From: Anatilimnocola floriformis
Lineage (GTDB): Bacteria; Planctomycetota; Planctomycetia; Pirellulales; Pirellulaceae
DNA: 64,000 nucleotides
Reading direction: 5' to 3'
NCBI RefSeq assembly: GCF_024256385.1
Contig: NZ_JAMLFW010000002.1
Span: forward strand, 1,240,001 to 1,304,000
Part shown: positions 53,980-64,000 of the stretch, one piece after another
How positions within the stretch are numbered: position 1 is the stretch's first letter
How the letters are laid out: each line of letters begins with the position of its first letter
Notes under the pieces: generated by a model
Told to the model about the DNA's origin: nothing
Databases searched by the model: none
The model's input: the letters and a program-made list of their open reading frames with translations, nothing else
Program-made: the position numbers and the translations under genes

Positions 53980-54245
53980 GGCCCCTCGCTTTCCTGAGTG
54001 ACAGTGCCATCCCGCAAATTGACAATCAGTGCCATATAGCCGCCATCAATCACGCTACCTTGTGGTGGTACCGGGGCAAATACAACCTGCCACCTAACCG
54101 GATACGGCGTATCCACTGCTGCCGGAGATGGATATGTGCAACGATGGTAAAACATGTCGCCACCTGGAATGCCAGCGATCAGCGTTTCGGCCCGCTGCCG
54201 CGCAATCGCTGCCGCTTCTGCCCACGTAAGACTGACGTTGCCCAT
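53976..54245 (-). CDS. Hypothetical protein, 89 aa
   Basis: A small soluble protein starting MGNVSLTWAEAAAIARQRAE and ending GYMALIVNLRDGTVTQESEGP. The ATG at 54245 has GGAG six bases upstream, which I prefer to a longer frame. The composition (helix, then beta strands WQVVFAPVPP and YMALIVNLRDG) is like PepSY-type small domains, but the resemblance is weak. It is coupled to the downstream membrane protein gene. Confidence 0.6.
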   Translation of the reverse strand: MGNVSLTWAEAAAIARQRAETLIAGIPGGDMFYHRCTYPSPAAVDTPYPVRWQVVFAPVPPQGSVIDGGYMALIVNLRDGTVTQESEGP

Positions 54246-55062
54246 AGTCACTCCACTGCGTATTTCGGCATCAGTCCGGCAACTCGATTCCCAGCAGCAG
54301 ATCAGCTTAACCGCCATTCGGCTCGACTGCGCTCATTATTACTCGCGCACTGACAACTCAGGTCTGACCAATTCGCGCACGGTAACCGTGCACGCCAGTG
54401 CCGCTGTCATCGCCTTTTTCTCTCTCCCCTCGCCCCGTTTCGGGGAGAGGGGTCGGGGGTGAGGGGATAATGCGTGAGTTTGACTCAATTTTCTGGCGAA
54501 CTGGTCGGCAATCTATAGTGCGTGCTCATTAGCAGACTCTCGCTTCGGTTCACCCCTCACCCCCAGCCCCTCTCCCCGAAGCGGGGCGAGGGGAGCAGGA
54601 CAGGATGCTGCCTGCCGAGCGCTCACGATCATGCATTGCCAGCGTGAACGGCTACCGCGCACGCGAGAGTTGCGCGCGGCCTCGCAATTCGTCCTCTGGT
54701 AAGCGGAGATTCGTGTGCAGGCTTGTGGGGAAGAATCGACGCCAAAATTGTCGCGCGGCTCGTCGGCGAAGAGTGGAACTTGCCGAACGCCAGGTGCGGA
54801 AAAGCTGTTGCCAAATCACGGCTGAGATAAGCCAAAACTGATTGCGGCAGACCGTGTGGCAAAAAACATTGCCAAGCCAAAATTTTTTCCTATAAAGCAA
54901 TTCACGCGAATTTTTCGGCAGTAGTCCGAGGCTGCCGGATCGATTCGTTCTTTTCTCTTGCTTCGTCCGCCGGAACGGCGAAGCGCACTTATCTGTCGCC
55001 GACCAACGGCGAACAAACACTGCGGTGGCATTCTGTCGGCTACCCAACACGGAGTCTTTGCC
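54246..55062. other. Long intergenic region before the metalloprotease pair
   Basis: About 800 bp without a supported gene. It contains the paired palindromes at 54421-54595. The part after 54600 is moderately GC-rich with short frames on both strands that lack start signals. The promoter of the metalloprotease gene probably lies in the AT-richer stretch near 54860-54920. Confidence 0.45.
54421..54595. repeat. Inverted pair of the CCCTCTCCCCGG repeat (copies 4 and 5)
   Basis: Copy 4 (54421-54466) contains CCCCTCGCCCCGTTTCGGGG; copy 5 (54551-54595) is its near-perfect reverse complement over about 43 bases. They enclose 85 bases. The unit looks like a composite MITE-like element. Confidence 0.7.
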
Positions 55063-58035
55063 TTGAAGAGGTCTACTCTCTCCCTGCGCCGTTGCTCTAC
55101 TTCACGACGGCCTCGCACGACTGCTCAACGGAAAAACTTGCGGCTCGAATTTCTCGAGCCTCGCGCGGTGCTCGCCGCCGATTGTGGTGTGGATCTCGCG
55201 CACACCGATGTCGTCTTTGCTCCTGGCACTTCGGCCGAAGTGATGGCCGCTTACGACGATCTGCCGAGCCAAGACGGCGTGGCGAATTTCACGTTCGACG
55301 ACAGCGATCGCTGGACGCGCACCGCGACCAACACCACGACGCTCGCACAGGGCGATCCGACCATCATTCGCTGGAGCGTCGTGCCCGATGGCACCGCGGT
55401 CGCGGGTTCGAATGGCGAACCGGCAGCGCCGAGCAACCTGCGCTCGTGGCTCGCGGGCATCTATGGTTCGAATGCCAGCAGCACGGCGGCCGCCGATCAG
55501 CCCTGGTTTCCGGTGTTGAAATCGGTTTTCGATCGCTGGAGCGCGGTCTCGGGGGTCGAGTATGTCTACGAAGCAGCCGACGATGGTGCGGCGCTTGGCT
55601 CGCAAAGCAATGGCGTGATTGGTCGTCGCGGCGATGTGCGGATCAGCGGCCATTACATCGATGGCCCGAGCAACATTCTGGCCTACAACTTTTATCCGAC
55701 CGTCGGCGACATGGTGCTCGACACGGGCGACACGTTCTTCAACAACACGGCGAACAACTCGCTGCGGCTGCGGAACACGATGGCCCACGAAGCGGGGCAC
55801 GGCTTGGGGCTCGATCACGTCACGCCGGTGAACGGCACGAAGCTGATGGAGCCGTCGATCTCGCTGAACTACGACGGCCCGCAAGCCGACGACATTCTTG
55901 CCGTGAATCGCGGCTACGGCGATCGCCTGGAAAAGAACGGTGGCAACAACACCGCCGCCACCGCGACGAGCCTCGGCAGTGGCGCGACGTTCTCGTTTGA
56001 TACGCTGAGCATCGACGACGACAGCGATGTCGATTGGTTTCAGTTCATCGTCGGGGCGAATTCGTCGGTGAGCGTCAATCTCACGCCGACCGGCAGCACT
56101 TATACGTCGGGCAGCACGTCGTTCAATTCGCTCGCGCAGAGCAACCTGGCCTTTGCGATCTACAGCAACAACGGCAATACGCTGCTGACCACGGTCAACT
56201 CCACCGCAGCCGGCTTGGCCGAAACGCTGAGCGGTTACAACCTGCCGGGCGCGGGGACTTACTATGTAAAAGTCACCGGCTCGGCCAACGCCGCGCAGAT
56301 GTACAAGCTGACGGGATCGATCTCGGGCGTGACGACCACCACCGCGCCGGAAATCGGCGTGCTCGACGGCAGCACGAACATTGTCGATGGCACGGGCTCG
56401 GTGGCGCTCGGCAGCGGCAACGTCGGCAGCACCGTTTCAAAAACCTTCACGATTCAAAACACGGGCAATGCCGATCTGACGCTCGGAACGGTTACGGTGC
56501 CGACGGGCTTTGTGTTGACGCAAGCGCCGACGAGCACGGTCGCGGCGGGAGCATCGACGACGTTCACGGTCTCGTTGAATACGACCACGGCAGGCACCTT
56601 TAGCGGTGAGTTGTCGTTTACGAATAACGACGCTGATGAGAGCCCGTTCAACTTCGCGCTCAGCGGCACGGTGAATACGACCACGCCGACGACGTCGCCG
56701 GAAATTGAAATCCTCGACGGCTCGACGGTGCTGGTCGATGGCGCGAGCACGGTCAACTTCGGCAGCGTTGCCGTCGGCAGCACGGCGACGAAGACGTTCA
56801 CGATTCGCAATCTGGGCACCGGCAATCTGACTCTGTCGCAAATTGTGTTGCCGACGGGTTACTCGCTGTCGGCGGGACCGGGACAGACGACGATTGCTCC
56901 CGGCGGTTCGACGACACTCACGCTCGCCATGAATACGAGCACGGCGGGAACGAAGGCCGGCGGCGTGGCGCTCGCTAACAACGACGCCGACGAAGGGCCG
57001 TTCAATTTCAACGTCACCGGTGTGGTGACGACGCAAACGCCGACGACGGCGCCCGAGATCGATGTGCTCGACGGTTCGACGTTGCTCGTCGATGGTGTGA
57101 GCACGGTCAACTTCGGCAACGTGACGGTCGGCAGTGTGGCCACGAAGACGCTGACGATTCGCAACGTCGGCACCGGCAACCTGGTCCTCTCGCAACTCGT
57201 GCTGCCGCCGGCGTACTCGGTGACGGCGGGGCCGGGCGTGACGACACTCGCGCCGGGCGTTTCAACGACGATCACGCTCTCGCTGAATACGGCGAGCGCG
57301 GGAACGTTCACCGGCGCGTTCGAGCTGCGCAACAACGATGCGAACGAAGGGCCGTTCAATCTCACGCTCACGGGAACTGTGACTGCGACGACGACCAATC
57401 CGACGGCGCTCTTCAGCGACAACTTCAACCGCACGAGCAGCACGTTCATCGGCAACGCGTGGACGGAGCGGGCCGGCAACTATTCGATTTCGAATCAAGG
57501 ACTGGTCAGCACGAGCTCCGGCGCTTCGGTCGCGACTGTGAACGTTACGGCGACCGATGTCATCCTCTCGGCCGATGTCGACATCGGCACGGGGACGAGC
57601 ACGCGCGATACGGGCCTGGTCGCTCGGCAAAGTGGCAACGGCGTCGGTAGCCAATACTGGGCGGGCATTCGTTACAGCAACGGTGGTTACTCGGCGGACA
57701 TTTACAAGGCGATCAACGGCAGCTGGACTCGCCTGGCCACGACGGCAGTGACTTCCGGTTCGGCGGCTATTCGCTTTGAAGTGGTGGGCTCGTCGCTGAG
57801 CTTCTACGTCAACGGCGTGCTGACGACGAGCGCGACCGATACGTCGCTGACGACGGGCCGGATCGGCGTGTCGTCGACCAATGCTAATACGCGGCTCGAT
57901 AACTTCGTGGCGACTCGGCCAACCGCGCCACTGACAGCCGCCGCCACGGCAGGGACGGCCAACAACAGTGCCTGGCTGGCGGCGCTCGATCAGTTGTTGG
58001 CACAGTGGAATCAGCAGTCGCACCGCAACCCGTAA
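55063..58035 (+). CDS. Secreted matrixin-like metalloprotease with choice-of-anchor-D repeats, paralogue 1
   Basis: 990 residues from a TTG start. The basic N-terminus leads to RLEFLEPRAVLAAD, the LEPR-type export/sorting motif of planctomycetes. The protease domain (about 40-290) carries the zinc site HEAGHGLGLDH (H242 to H252) and a downstream Met (KLMEPSIS), as in M10 matrixins. A beta domain of PPC type follows (DTLSIDDDSDVDWFQFIV). Then come three choice-of-anchor-D repeats of about 115 residues (PEIGVLDGSTNIVDG and SPFNFALSGTV mark one). The C-terminus is a LamG-like domain (YWAGIRYSNGGYSADIYK). The TTG has GGAG upstream, conserved in the neighbouring paralogue. Probably a surface protease. 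Confidence 0.85.
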   Translation: MKRSTLSLRRCSTSRRPRTTAQRKNLRLEFLEPRAVLAADCGVDLAHTDVVFAPGTSAEVMAAYDDLPSQDGVANFTFDDSDRWTRTATNTTTLAQGDPTIIRWSVVPDGTAVAGSNGEPAAPSNLRSWLAGIYGSNASSTAAADQPWFPVLKSVFDRWSAVSGVEYVYEAADDGAALGSQSNGVIGRRGDVRISGHYIDGPSNILAYNFYPTVGDMVLDTGDTFFNNTANNSLRLRNTMAHEAGHGLGLDHVTPVNGTKLMEPSISLNYDGPQADDILAVNRGYGDRLEKNGGNNTAATATSLGSGATFSFDTLSIDDDSDVDWFQFIVGANSSVSVNLTPTGSTYTSGSTSFNSLAQSNLAFAIYSNNGNTLLTTVNSTAAGLAETLSGYNLPGAGTYYVKVTGSANAAQMYKLTGSISGVTTTTAPEIGVLDGSTNIVDGTGSVALGSGNVGSTVSKTFTIQNTGNADLTLGTVTVPTGFVLTQAPTSTVAAGASTTFTVSLNTTTAGTFSGELSFTNNDADESPFNFALSGTVNTTTPTTSPEIEILDGSTVLVDGASTVNFGSVAVGSTATKTFTIRNLGTGNLTLSQIVLPTGYSLSAGPGQTTIAPGGSTTLTLAMNTSTAGTKAGGVALANNDADEGPFNFNVTGVVTTQTPTTAPEIDVLDGSTLLVDGVSTVNFGNVTVGSVATKTLTIRNVGTGNLVLSQLVLPPAYSVTAGPGVTTLAPGVSTTITLSLNTASAGTFTGAFELRNNDANEGPFNLTLTGTVTATTTNPTALFSDNFNRTSSTFIGNAWTERAGNYSISNQGLVSTSSGASVATVNVTATDVILSADVDIGTGTSTRDTGLVARQSGNGVGSQYWAGIRYSNGGYSADIYKAINGSWTRLATTAVTSGSAAIRFEVVGSSLSFYVNGVLTTSATDTSLTTGRIGVSSTNANTRLDNFVATRPTAPLTAAATAGTANNSAWLAALDQLLAQWNQQSHRNP

Positions 58036-58039
58036 GTCG

Positions 58040-58071
58040 GTAGCCAGCCACGCTCTGGCGAGCGTGGCTAC
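58040..58071. repeat. GTAGC-type hairpin
   Basis: GTAGCCAGCCACGCT-CT-GGCGAGCGTGGCTAC is a near-perfect hairpin five bases after the first metalloprotease stop. Its GTAGC/GCTAC ends resemble other palindromes of the window. Confidence 0.6.
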
Positions 58072-58146
58072 GGGCAGGTTATCTAGTTGGCGGAGCTCTA
58101 GGACAGAGAAAGAGCCCTTACACGGAATCGTAAACGCCAACGGGAG

Positions 58147-58182
58147 CAGGGCGGAGTCATTACTCCGCCCTGTTTCCTTTTC
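58147..58182 (+). terminator. Terminator of metalloprotease paralogue 1
   Basis: An 11-bp perfect stem CAGGGCGGAGT/ACTCCGCCCTG with loop CATT is followed by TTTCCTTTTC. The identical hairpin ends paralogue 2 at 61526. Confidence 0.85.
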
Positions 58183-58553
58183 TGTTTCCCATTTTGGCAG
58201 GTGCAGGCAGCCAAATGCTTGCGAAAAAGCAACCTGCAATCGAACATGGGTCGGTCAAGGCAACGTTGGGCTTCCGGCTGCTCATGAACTAGCGGCAAAC
58301 TGCCGCAGTGACCGCGAAAAGTGACGAAAGTCAGCCAAACGGGTGCATTTTTCCCTAGGCGATTGCCGGTGGGGGTGAGTAGACTTAGGGTTCTAGTAGT
58401 TTTGCTTATAAAGCATCCTCAAACGAATATAGCGGTGGCAGCCTAGCCGAATCCTGCCGGTCGCGAACTTCGGACTTTTTGTTGGAGCTCTTCGCTCGGC
58501 GGAGCGCGAAATCTGAGGCGGCACCAGTCGGCGACAATCACGGAGTTTATGCA
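58183..58553. other. Intergenic region between the metalloprotease paralogues
   Basis: About 370 bp with no supported gene. The last 75 bases resemble the sequence before paralogue 1 (CACGGAGT shortly before the TTG start). An AT-richer stretch at 58390-58430 may hold the promoter. Confidence 0.4.
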
Positions 58554-61490
58554 TTGAAGAGGTCATCCTTCTCCTCGCGTCGTCCTTCCCTGCGACGAAA
58601 ACCAGACACGACCGCCCGGCGTAAGCTCCAACTCGAGTTTCTGGAGCCCCGCGCGGTGATGAATGCCGACAGCGGCATCGATTTTATCTTTGCGCCCGGC
58701 ACGTCGCCCGATGTGATTGCGCGCCACGAAGACACGCCCGGCCATCAGAATACTCCCCGGTTCACGTTCAACGACGTCGACCGCTGGGATGTGACGGCGA
58801 CCAACACCGTGCCGTTGAATCAGGGCGATTCGACCACGCTCACTTGGAGCATCGTTCCCGACGGCACACCCGTCGGTGGTTTTAGCGGCCCTCCCGAACC
58901 TGCTGCGCCGAGCAACTTGATTTCGTGGCTGGGGACCGTGTATGGGACCAATCCCACCAGCACGCTTGTCGCCGATCAGCCGTGGTTTAGCGTCATCCAG
59001 TCGGTGTTTGATCGCTGGAACGCCGTTTCGGGCGTGAACTATGTCTACTCCGCAGCCGACGACGGCGTCGCGTTGAGCTCGCAGGCCGGCGGTGTGCTCG
59101 GCACGCGCGGCGATGTGCGGATCAGCGGCCACTATGTCGATGGTCCAGGCAACATTCTGGCTTATAACTTCTTCCCCACGTACGGCGACATGGTGATCGA
59201 CACGAGCGACACCTTCCTCACCGACACGAGCAACAACTCGGTCACTCTGCGGAATACGATCGCTCACGAATTCGGCCACGGCTTGGGGCTGAATCACGTG
59301 AATCCGCCCAACAGCACGAAGCTGATGGAGCCGTTTCTCTCGACCAATTACGACGGCCCGCAGCCTGACGATATCCTGGCCGTGAACCGCGGCTACGGCG
59401 ATCGGCTGGAGAAGAATGGTGGTAACGACACCTCGGCCACGGCGGCGCTCTTGGCCACGACCGCGACGTTTACGCAAGATACTTTGAGCATCGATGACGA
59501 CTCCGACGTCGACTGGTTCAAGTTCACCGTGACCTCGGGTGGGTCGCTGGCCATGACGCTCACGCCGACTGGCAGCACCTATCAGTCGAACACGGGCATG
59601 TTCAACAGCTTGAGTCAGAGCGATCTGACGCTGACCGTCTTCGGCACGAACGGCACGACGGTGCTGCGAACGGTGAATGCGGGCGGAGCTGGCGCGACCG
59701 AAACGCTCAATGCCATGAACCTGCCCGGCGCTGGCACTTATTTCGTCCGCGTCAGCGGCACGGCCAACGCGGCGCAAATGTATCGCCTGAACGGCACGAT
59801 TACGGGCCTGGCGGTTCCCGCCGCTCCTGAAATTGCCGTGCAAGATGGCGTGACGAACATCGTCGACAATACGGGCACGGTGGCCTTTGGCACCGCCCCG
59901 CTGACGACACTCGTGCAGAAGACCTTCACGATTGTGAATTCGGGCACCGCGCCGCTGACCATTGGTACCGTGACGGTGCCGACCGGCTTTGTGTTGGCGT
60001 CGCCTCCGGCGGCCACCGTGGCCGCGGGACGCACCACAACGTTCTCCGTGCGACTGAACACCGCCGTGGCTGGCAACTTCAGCGGCATGGTTTCGTTTGC
60101 GACGAACGATGCCGATGAAAATCCCTTCAACTTCACGATCAACGGCATCGTGACTCCGACCGCGCCGGTAACCGCGCCCGAGATTGAAGTGCTCGATGGC
60201 GCGACGTTGCTCGTCGATGGAACGAGCACGGTCGACTTCGGCAGCGTGGCCCTCGGCGCCACGGCGACGAAGACGCTCACCATTCGCAACCTCGGCACCG
60301 CCGCTCTCACGCTGACGTTGCCGGTTACCGTGCCGACAGGTTTCACCGTCTCAACGCCTCCCGCTGCGACCGTTGCAGCCGGCGGATCGACGACGATGAC
60401 CATCACGATGAGCACCGCCAGCCCAGCGACTCTCGCCGGCGGCGTCGTGATCACGAACAACGATGCCGACGAAGGGCCGTTCAATTTCAATGTCACCGGT
60501 GTGGTGACGGCTCAGGTGCCGAAGGCTCCCGAGATCGAAATCTACGACGGCACGACCGTTCTCGTCGATGGCACGAGCATCGTCGACTTCGGCACGGTGG
60601 CTGCCGGCGGCACATCGACCAAGACCTTTACCATTCGCAATTTGGGCACTGCCGATCTGAGCATGTCGCTGCCGGTGTTGCCGGCTGGATACACCATGGC
60701 GGTCTCGCCTGCCTTGCGAGTGCTCACGCCGGGATCGTTGACGGTCTTCACGGTCGCGCTGAACACCACCAATGCAGGAACGTTCACGGGGCCGTTCTCG
60801 CTCGTCAATAACGATGCCGACGAAGGGCCGTACAATCTCACGTTTACGGGAACGGTGACCGCAGCCGCGCCGACCACGGCCTTCAGCGATAACTTCAATC
60901 GCACCAACAGCACCGCGCTCGGGGCGAATTGGACCGAGCGAAACGGCGACTTCACGATCACCAACCAAGGTCTGCAGAATTCGTCGACCGGCACTTCAGT
61001 CGCCACGGCGAACAACGTGAACTTGAACGACGCGATCATTGCCGCCGATATCAACCTGGGTACGGGCACGGCGACTCGCGACGCGGGTCTCACCGCCCGG
61101 CAAATCAGCAACGGCGTTGGCAGCCAGTACTGGGCCGGCATTCGCTACAGCGGCGGGCAGTACTCGGCTGAAATTTACCGTGTGATCAACGGCGTGTGGA
61201 CTCGGCTGGCCACGACCAGTGTCACTTCGGGTTCGGCTGCTCTGCGCTTTGAATTGAGCGGTCGATCGCTGAAGCTGTACGTCAACGGCACGCTGACCAC
61301 CAGCGCTACCGACAGCGTGCTGACAACCGGCCGGATCGGTGTGACTTCGACAGGTCTCAACACGCGGATCGACAACTTCTCGGTCACGCAACCCACGGCG
61401 CCGCTGACGGCCTCCAATCTGGCCGTGCTCGATCTACTGCTGGCCCAATGGGACCAACAGTCGCGCGGCAGTAACGGCAACAACAAGTAA
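58554..61490 (+). CDS. Secreted matrixin-like metalloprotease with choice-of-anchor-D repeats, paralogue 2
   Basis: 978 residues from a TTG start with GGAG upstream. Same architecture as the preceding gene: basic N-terminus, LEFLEPRAVMNAD, zinc site HEFGHGLGLNH (from H238) with KLMEPFLS, the domain DTLSIDDDSDVDWFKFTV, three choice-of-anchor-D repeats (for example PEIAVQDGVTNIVDN; NNDADEGPFNFNVTG) and a LamG-like end (YWAGIRYSGGQYSAEIYR). The two differ throughout at moderate level, so the duplication is not very recent, yet both keep the zinc ligands. Both end with LLAQW-x2-QS-x2, a short conserved tail. The stand-alone terminator is the same as in paralogue 1. Confidence 0.85.
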   Translation: MKRSSFSSRRPSLRRKPDTTARRKLQLEFLEPRAVMNADSGIDFIFAPGTSPDVIARHEDTPGHQNTPRFTFNDVDRWDVTATNTVPLNQGDSTTLTWSIVPDGTPVGGFSGPPEPAAPSNLISWLGTVYGTNPTSTLVADQPWFSVIQSVFDRWNAVSGVNYVYSAADDGVALSSQAGGVLGTRGDVRISGHYVDGPGNILAYNFFPTYGDMVIDTSDTFLTDTSNNSVTLRNTIAHEFGHGLGLNHVNPPNSTKLMEPFLSTNYDGPQPDDILAVNRGYGDRLEKNGGNDTSATAALLATTATFTQDTLSIDDDSDVDWFKFTVTSGGSLAMTLTPTGSTYQSNTGMFNSLSQSDLTLTVFGTNGTTVLRTVNAGGAGATETLNAMNLPGAGTYFVRVSGTANAAQMYRLNGTITGLAVPAAPEIAVQDGVTNIVDNTGTVAFGTAPLTTLVQKTFTIVNSGTAPLTIGTVTVPTGFVLASPPAATVAAGRTTTFSVRLNTAVAGNFSGMVSFATNDADENPFNFTINGIVTPTAPVTAPEIEVLDGATLLVDGTSTVDFGSVALGATATKTLTIRNLGTAALTLTLPVTVPTGFTVSTPPAATVAAGGSTTMTITMSTASPATLAGGVVITNNDADEGPFNFNVTGVVTAQVPKAPEIEIYDGTTVLVDGTSIVDFGTVAAGGTSTKTFTIRNLGTADLSMSLPVLPAGYTMAVSPALRVLTPGSLTVFTVALNTTNAGTFTGPFSLVNNDADEGPYNLTFTGTVTAAAPTTAFSDNFNRTNSTALGANWTERNGDFTITNQGLQNSSTGTSVATANNVNLNDAIIAADINLGTGTATRDAGLTARQISNGVGSQYWAGIRYSGGQYSAEIYRVINGVWTRLATTSVTSGSAALRFELSGRSLKLYVNGTLTTSATDSVLTTGRIGVTSTGLNTRIDNFSVTQPTAPLTASNLAVLDLLLAQWDQQSRGSNGNNK

Positions 61491-61525
61491 CAGCCGATTC
61501 GCGGCATCACTGAAGTAAACGCTAG

Positions 61526-61557
61526 CAGGGCGGAGTCATTACTCCGCCCTGTTTCGT
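61526..61557 (+). terminator. Terminator of metalloprotease paralogue 2
   Basis: The same CAGGGCGGAGT-CATT-ACTCCGCCCTG hairpin as at 58147, followed by TTTCGTTG. Confidence 0.8.
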
Positions 61558-61635
61558 TGCTAGCAACAGAATCGGCGCGGTTGTTGCTTTTGTTGGTGGC
61601 TGACTCGCTGCAACTGCCGAAATTGCGGGAGAAGA

Positions 61636-61720
61636 AGTTCTGAGTTCGAAGTTTTGAGTTCTGAGACAAGAGGCTGAAATCGCTTCCTGTCTCAAAACTC
61701 AGAACTCCCAACTCAGAACT
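61636..61720. repeat. Inverted repeat AGTTCTGAGTT
   Basis: AGTTCTGAGTTCGAAGTTTT on the left pairs with its near complement ending CCCAACTCAGAACT; about 35 bases with five mismatches, and a short loop. It lies in the 373-bp gap 61491-61863, which otherwise holds only the terminator and no gene. Confidence 0.65.
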
Positions 61721-61863
61721 GTTCCCCGCCCCTAACCACTTACTCCACTTCATCTTGTCGCAAAATTCCACTCTCGATAGAATCCCACACGTCTCGCATT
61801 GCGCGCCCACGGAGGGCTGCTTCGCATTGTTAGATGCTGCAGGGAGGTTGGCATCGCTCGCGC

Positions 61864-62472
61864 ATGACCGCGTCGTCAGCTCGCACCATATCGCCGTGGA
61901 ATCCTCTCTCGGCCAGCGCTGTCTGGCCGGGACTGGCCCGGTTATGGCTGCGCGGCGAGGTGGGAGGATTGTTGACGGCCGTAGCGTTTGGGCTGTTGTT
62001 GAACTTCGCGCTGATCACAACGTTTGTATGGCCGCAACTTTTATCGCGGCAGCTGCCCGAGTGGCTGGTTCCCACGATGGCATGGATTGCGGTGGTATGG
62101 TTTTGGATTGCCGGACTGCGCGCCGGGGTGCGGATTGCCGTGGCCCTCGCTCGTGCCGGTATTCCCGCCGATGCCGAATCGACAATATCCCTCCGCCAGG
62201 CACAACTCGACTACTTGAAAGGTCATCTGATCGAAGCCGAACGCCGGCTGACTACGCTGCTCGCGCGAACTGCGGGAGACGTGGAAGCCTGGCTGCTGCT
62301 CGCGAGTGTCCAGCGTCGTTCGCGACGCTTGACCGAAGCCCGTCAATCGTTGGCCAAACTGGCCGAACTGGCGGGCTCGGCCCTGTGGGCCGACGATGTG
62401 CAGCGAGAACTGGCCAAGATTCAGTTGCTCGAACGCGAACAACCCACCAAGCCCGTTGCCAAGGCGGCTTGA
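61864..62472 (+). CDS. Membrane protein with TPR-like cytoplasmic part
   Basis: A 202-residue protein. Two membrane helices are near the N-terminus (GGLLTAVAFGLLLNFALITTFVW and LVPTMAWIAVVWFWIAGLRAG). The soluble rest is helical: ISLRQAQLDYLKGHLIEAERRLTTLLARTAGDVEAWLLLASVQRRSRRLTEARQSLAKLAEL, a pair of TPR-like repeats. I chose the ATG at 61864, though an upstream start in the same frame at 61834 is possible. Function unknown; it lies upstream of clpC but separated by 228 bp. Confidence 0.7.
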   Translation: MTASSARTISPWNPLSASAVWPGLARLWLRGEVGGLLTAVAFGLLLNFALITTFVWPQLLSRQLPEWLVPTMAWIAVVWFWIAGLRAGVRIAVALARAGIPADAESTISLRQAQLDYLKGHLIEAERRLTTLLARTAGDVEAWLLLASVQRRSRRLTEARQSLAKLAELAGSALWADDVQRELAKIQLLEREQPTKPVAKAA

Positions 62473-62700
62473 GGGGTAGAAATACCTTAGACCACTTGGC
62501 GATTGATCCCCAAAGGGAAAGAATGCCTGCGGAAGGATGACGGATTAGTTAAGACGGTTAGGACGATTTGATTTCGGTTGGAACAACTTAGAACAAGCAA
62601 CCACGAAGATCGCGGCTGTACACAGGTAAGGACGCTCACTATTCACAAGGTGTCACGAACTGGGTTCACCAGCACCGAACACCTGCGGGAGAGATGAAGA

Positions 62701-64000
<1,300 letters not shown>

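Overview
The window looks like a chromosomal segment of a planctomycete, probably of the Pirellulales. The evidence is gene content: a dnaA-dnaN-dciA-gyrB cluster on the minus strand, a BBP7-like outer-membrane protein, secreted proteins whose N-termini carry an LEPR-type sorting motif, large VWA and PPC proteins, many short proteins starting MRF-x-LRTLL or with one membrane helix, and families of palindromic intergenic repeats. Base composition is moderately GC-rich. Assignment below phylum is inference.

Layout. 1-9160 is the replication-initiation neighbourhood, all on the minus strand. From its upstream end it reads ECF sigma factor, anti-sigma factor with two CxxCH motifs, cysteine desulfurase, a short dnaA lacking the N-terminal DnaB-binding domain, a candidate oriC, dnaN, dciA and gyrB. 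9413-11585 is a secreted-protein gene cut by an IS630-family element; removing the element and one TA copy restores the frame exactly. 11647-18374 holds an ABC exporter, a PIN/Phd toxin-antitoxin pair, fabI, a sigma-54-type activator with an altered GAFTGA loop, and an esterase. 18561-26599 holds the BBP7-like protein, a TraB-like secreted protein, dnaG-rpoD and threonine deaminase. 26891-43312 is mixed housekeeping and planctomycete-typical envelope genes (zinc-ribbon/TM protein, PPC protein, pstB, TIM-barrel protein, VWA protein, TPR protein, purE, SGNH hydrolase), with a broken SUKH gene and several repeat elements.

43565-46121 is the most interesting accessory island. It has a divergent gene of unknown function, an XRE controller-type regulator overlapping an HNH endonuclease, a DUF4928-like protein, and a decayed vsr gene. 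No methyltransferase is visible. Four copies of one operator (GCTCC-N7-GGAGC, one with a mismatch) sit in two pairs, each pair 27 bp centre to centre. The promoters of the unknown gene and of the DUF4928-like gene are near-copies of each other, and the regulator appears to be transcribed as a leaderless mRNA. This looks like a C-protein-controlled restriction module that lost, or never had, its methylase.

46229-54245 holds typA, an EVE-domain protein, two tiny membrane proteins in tandem, a DUF420 protein, a SUKH-HEAT protein, ilvE and small hypotheticals. 55063-61490 holds two tandem paralogous secreted matrixin-type metalloproteases with choice-of-anchor-D repeats; both start at TTG and end at the same terminator hairpin. 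The window closes with a TPR-like membrane protein and the 5' part of clpC.
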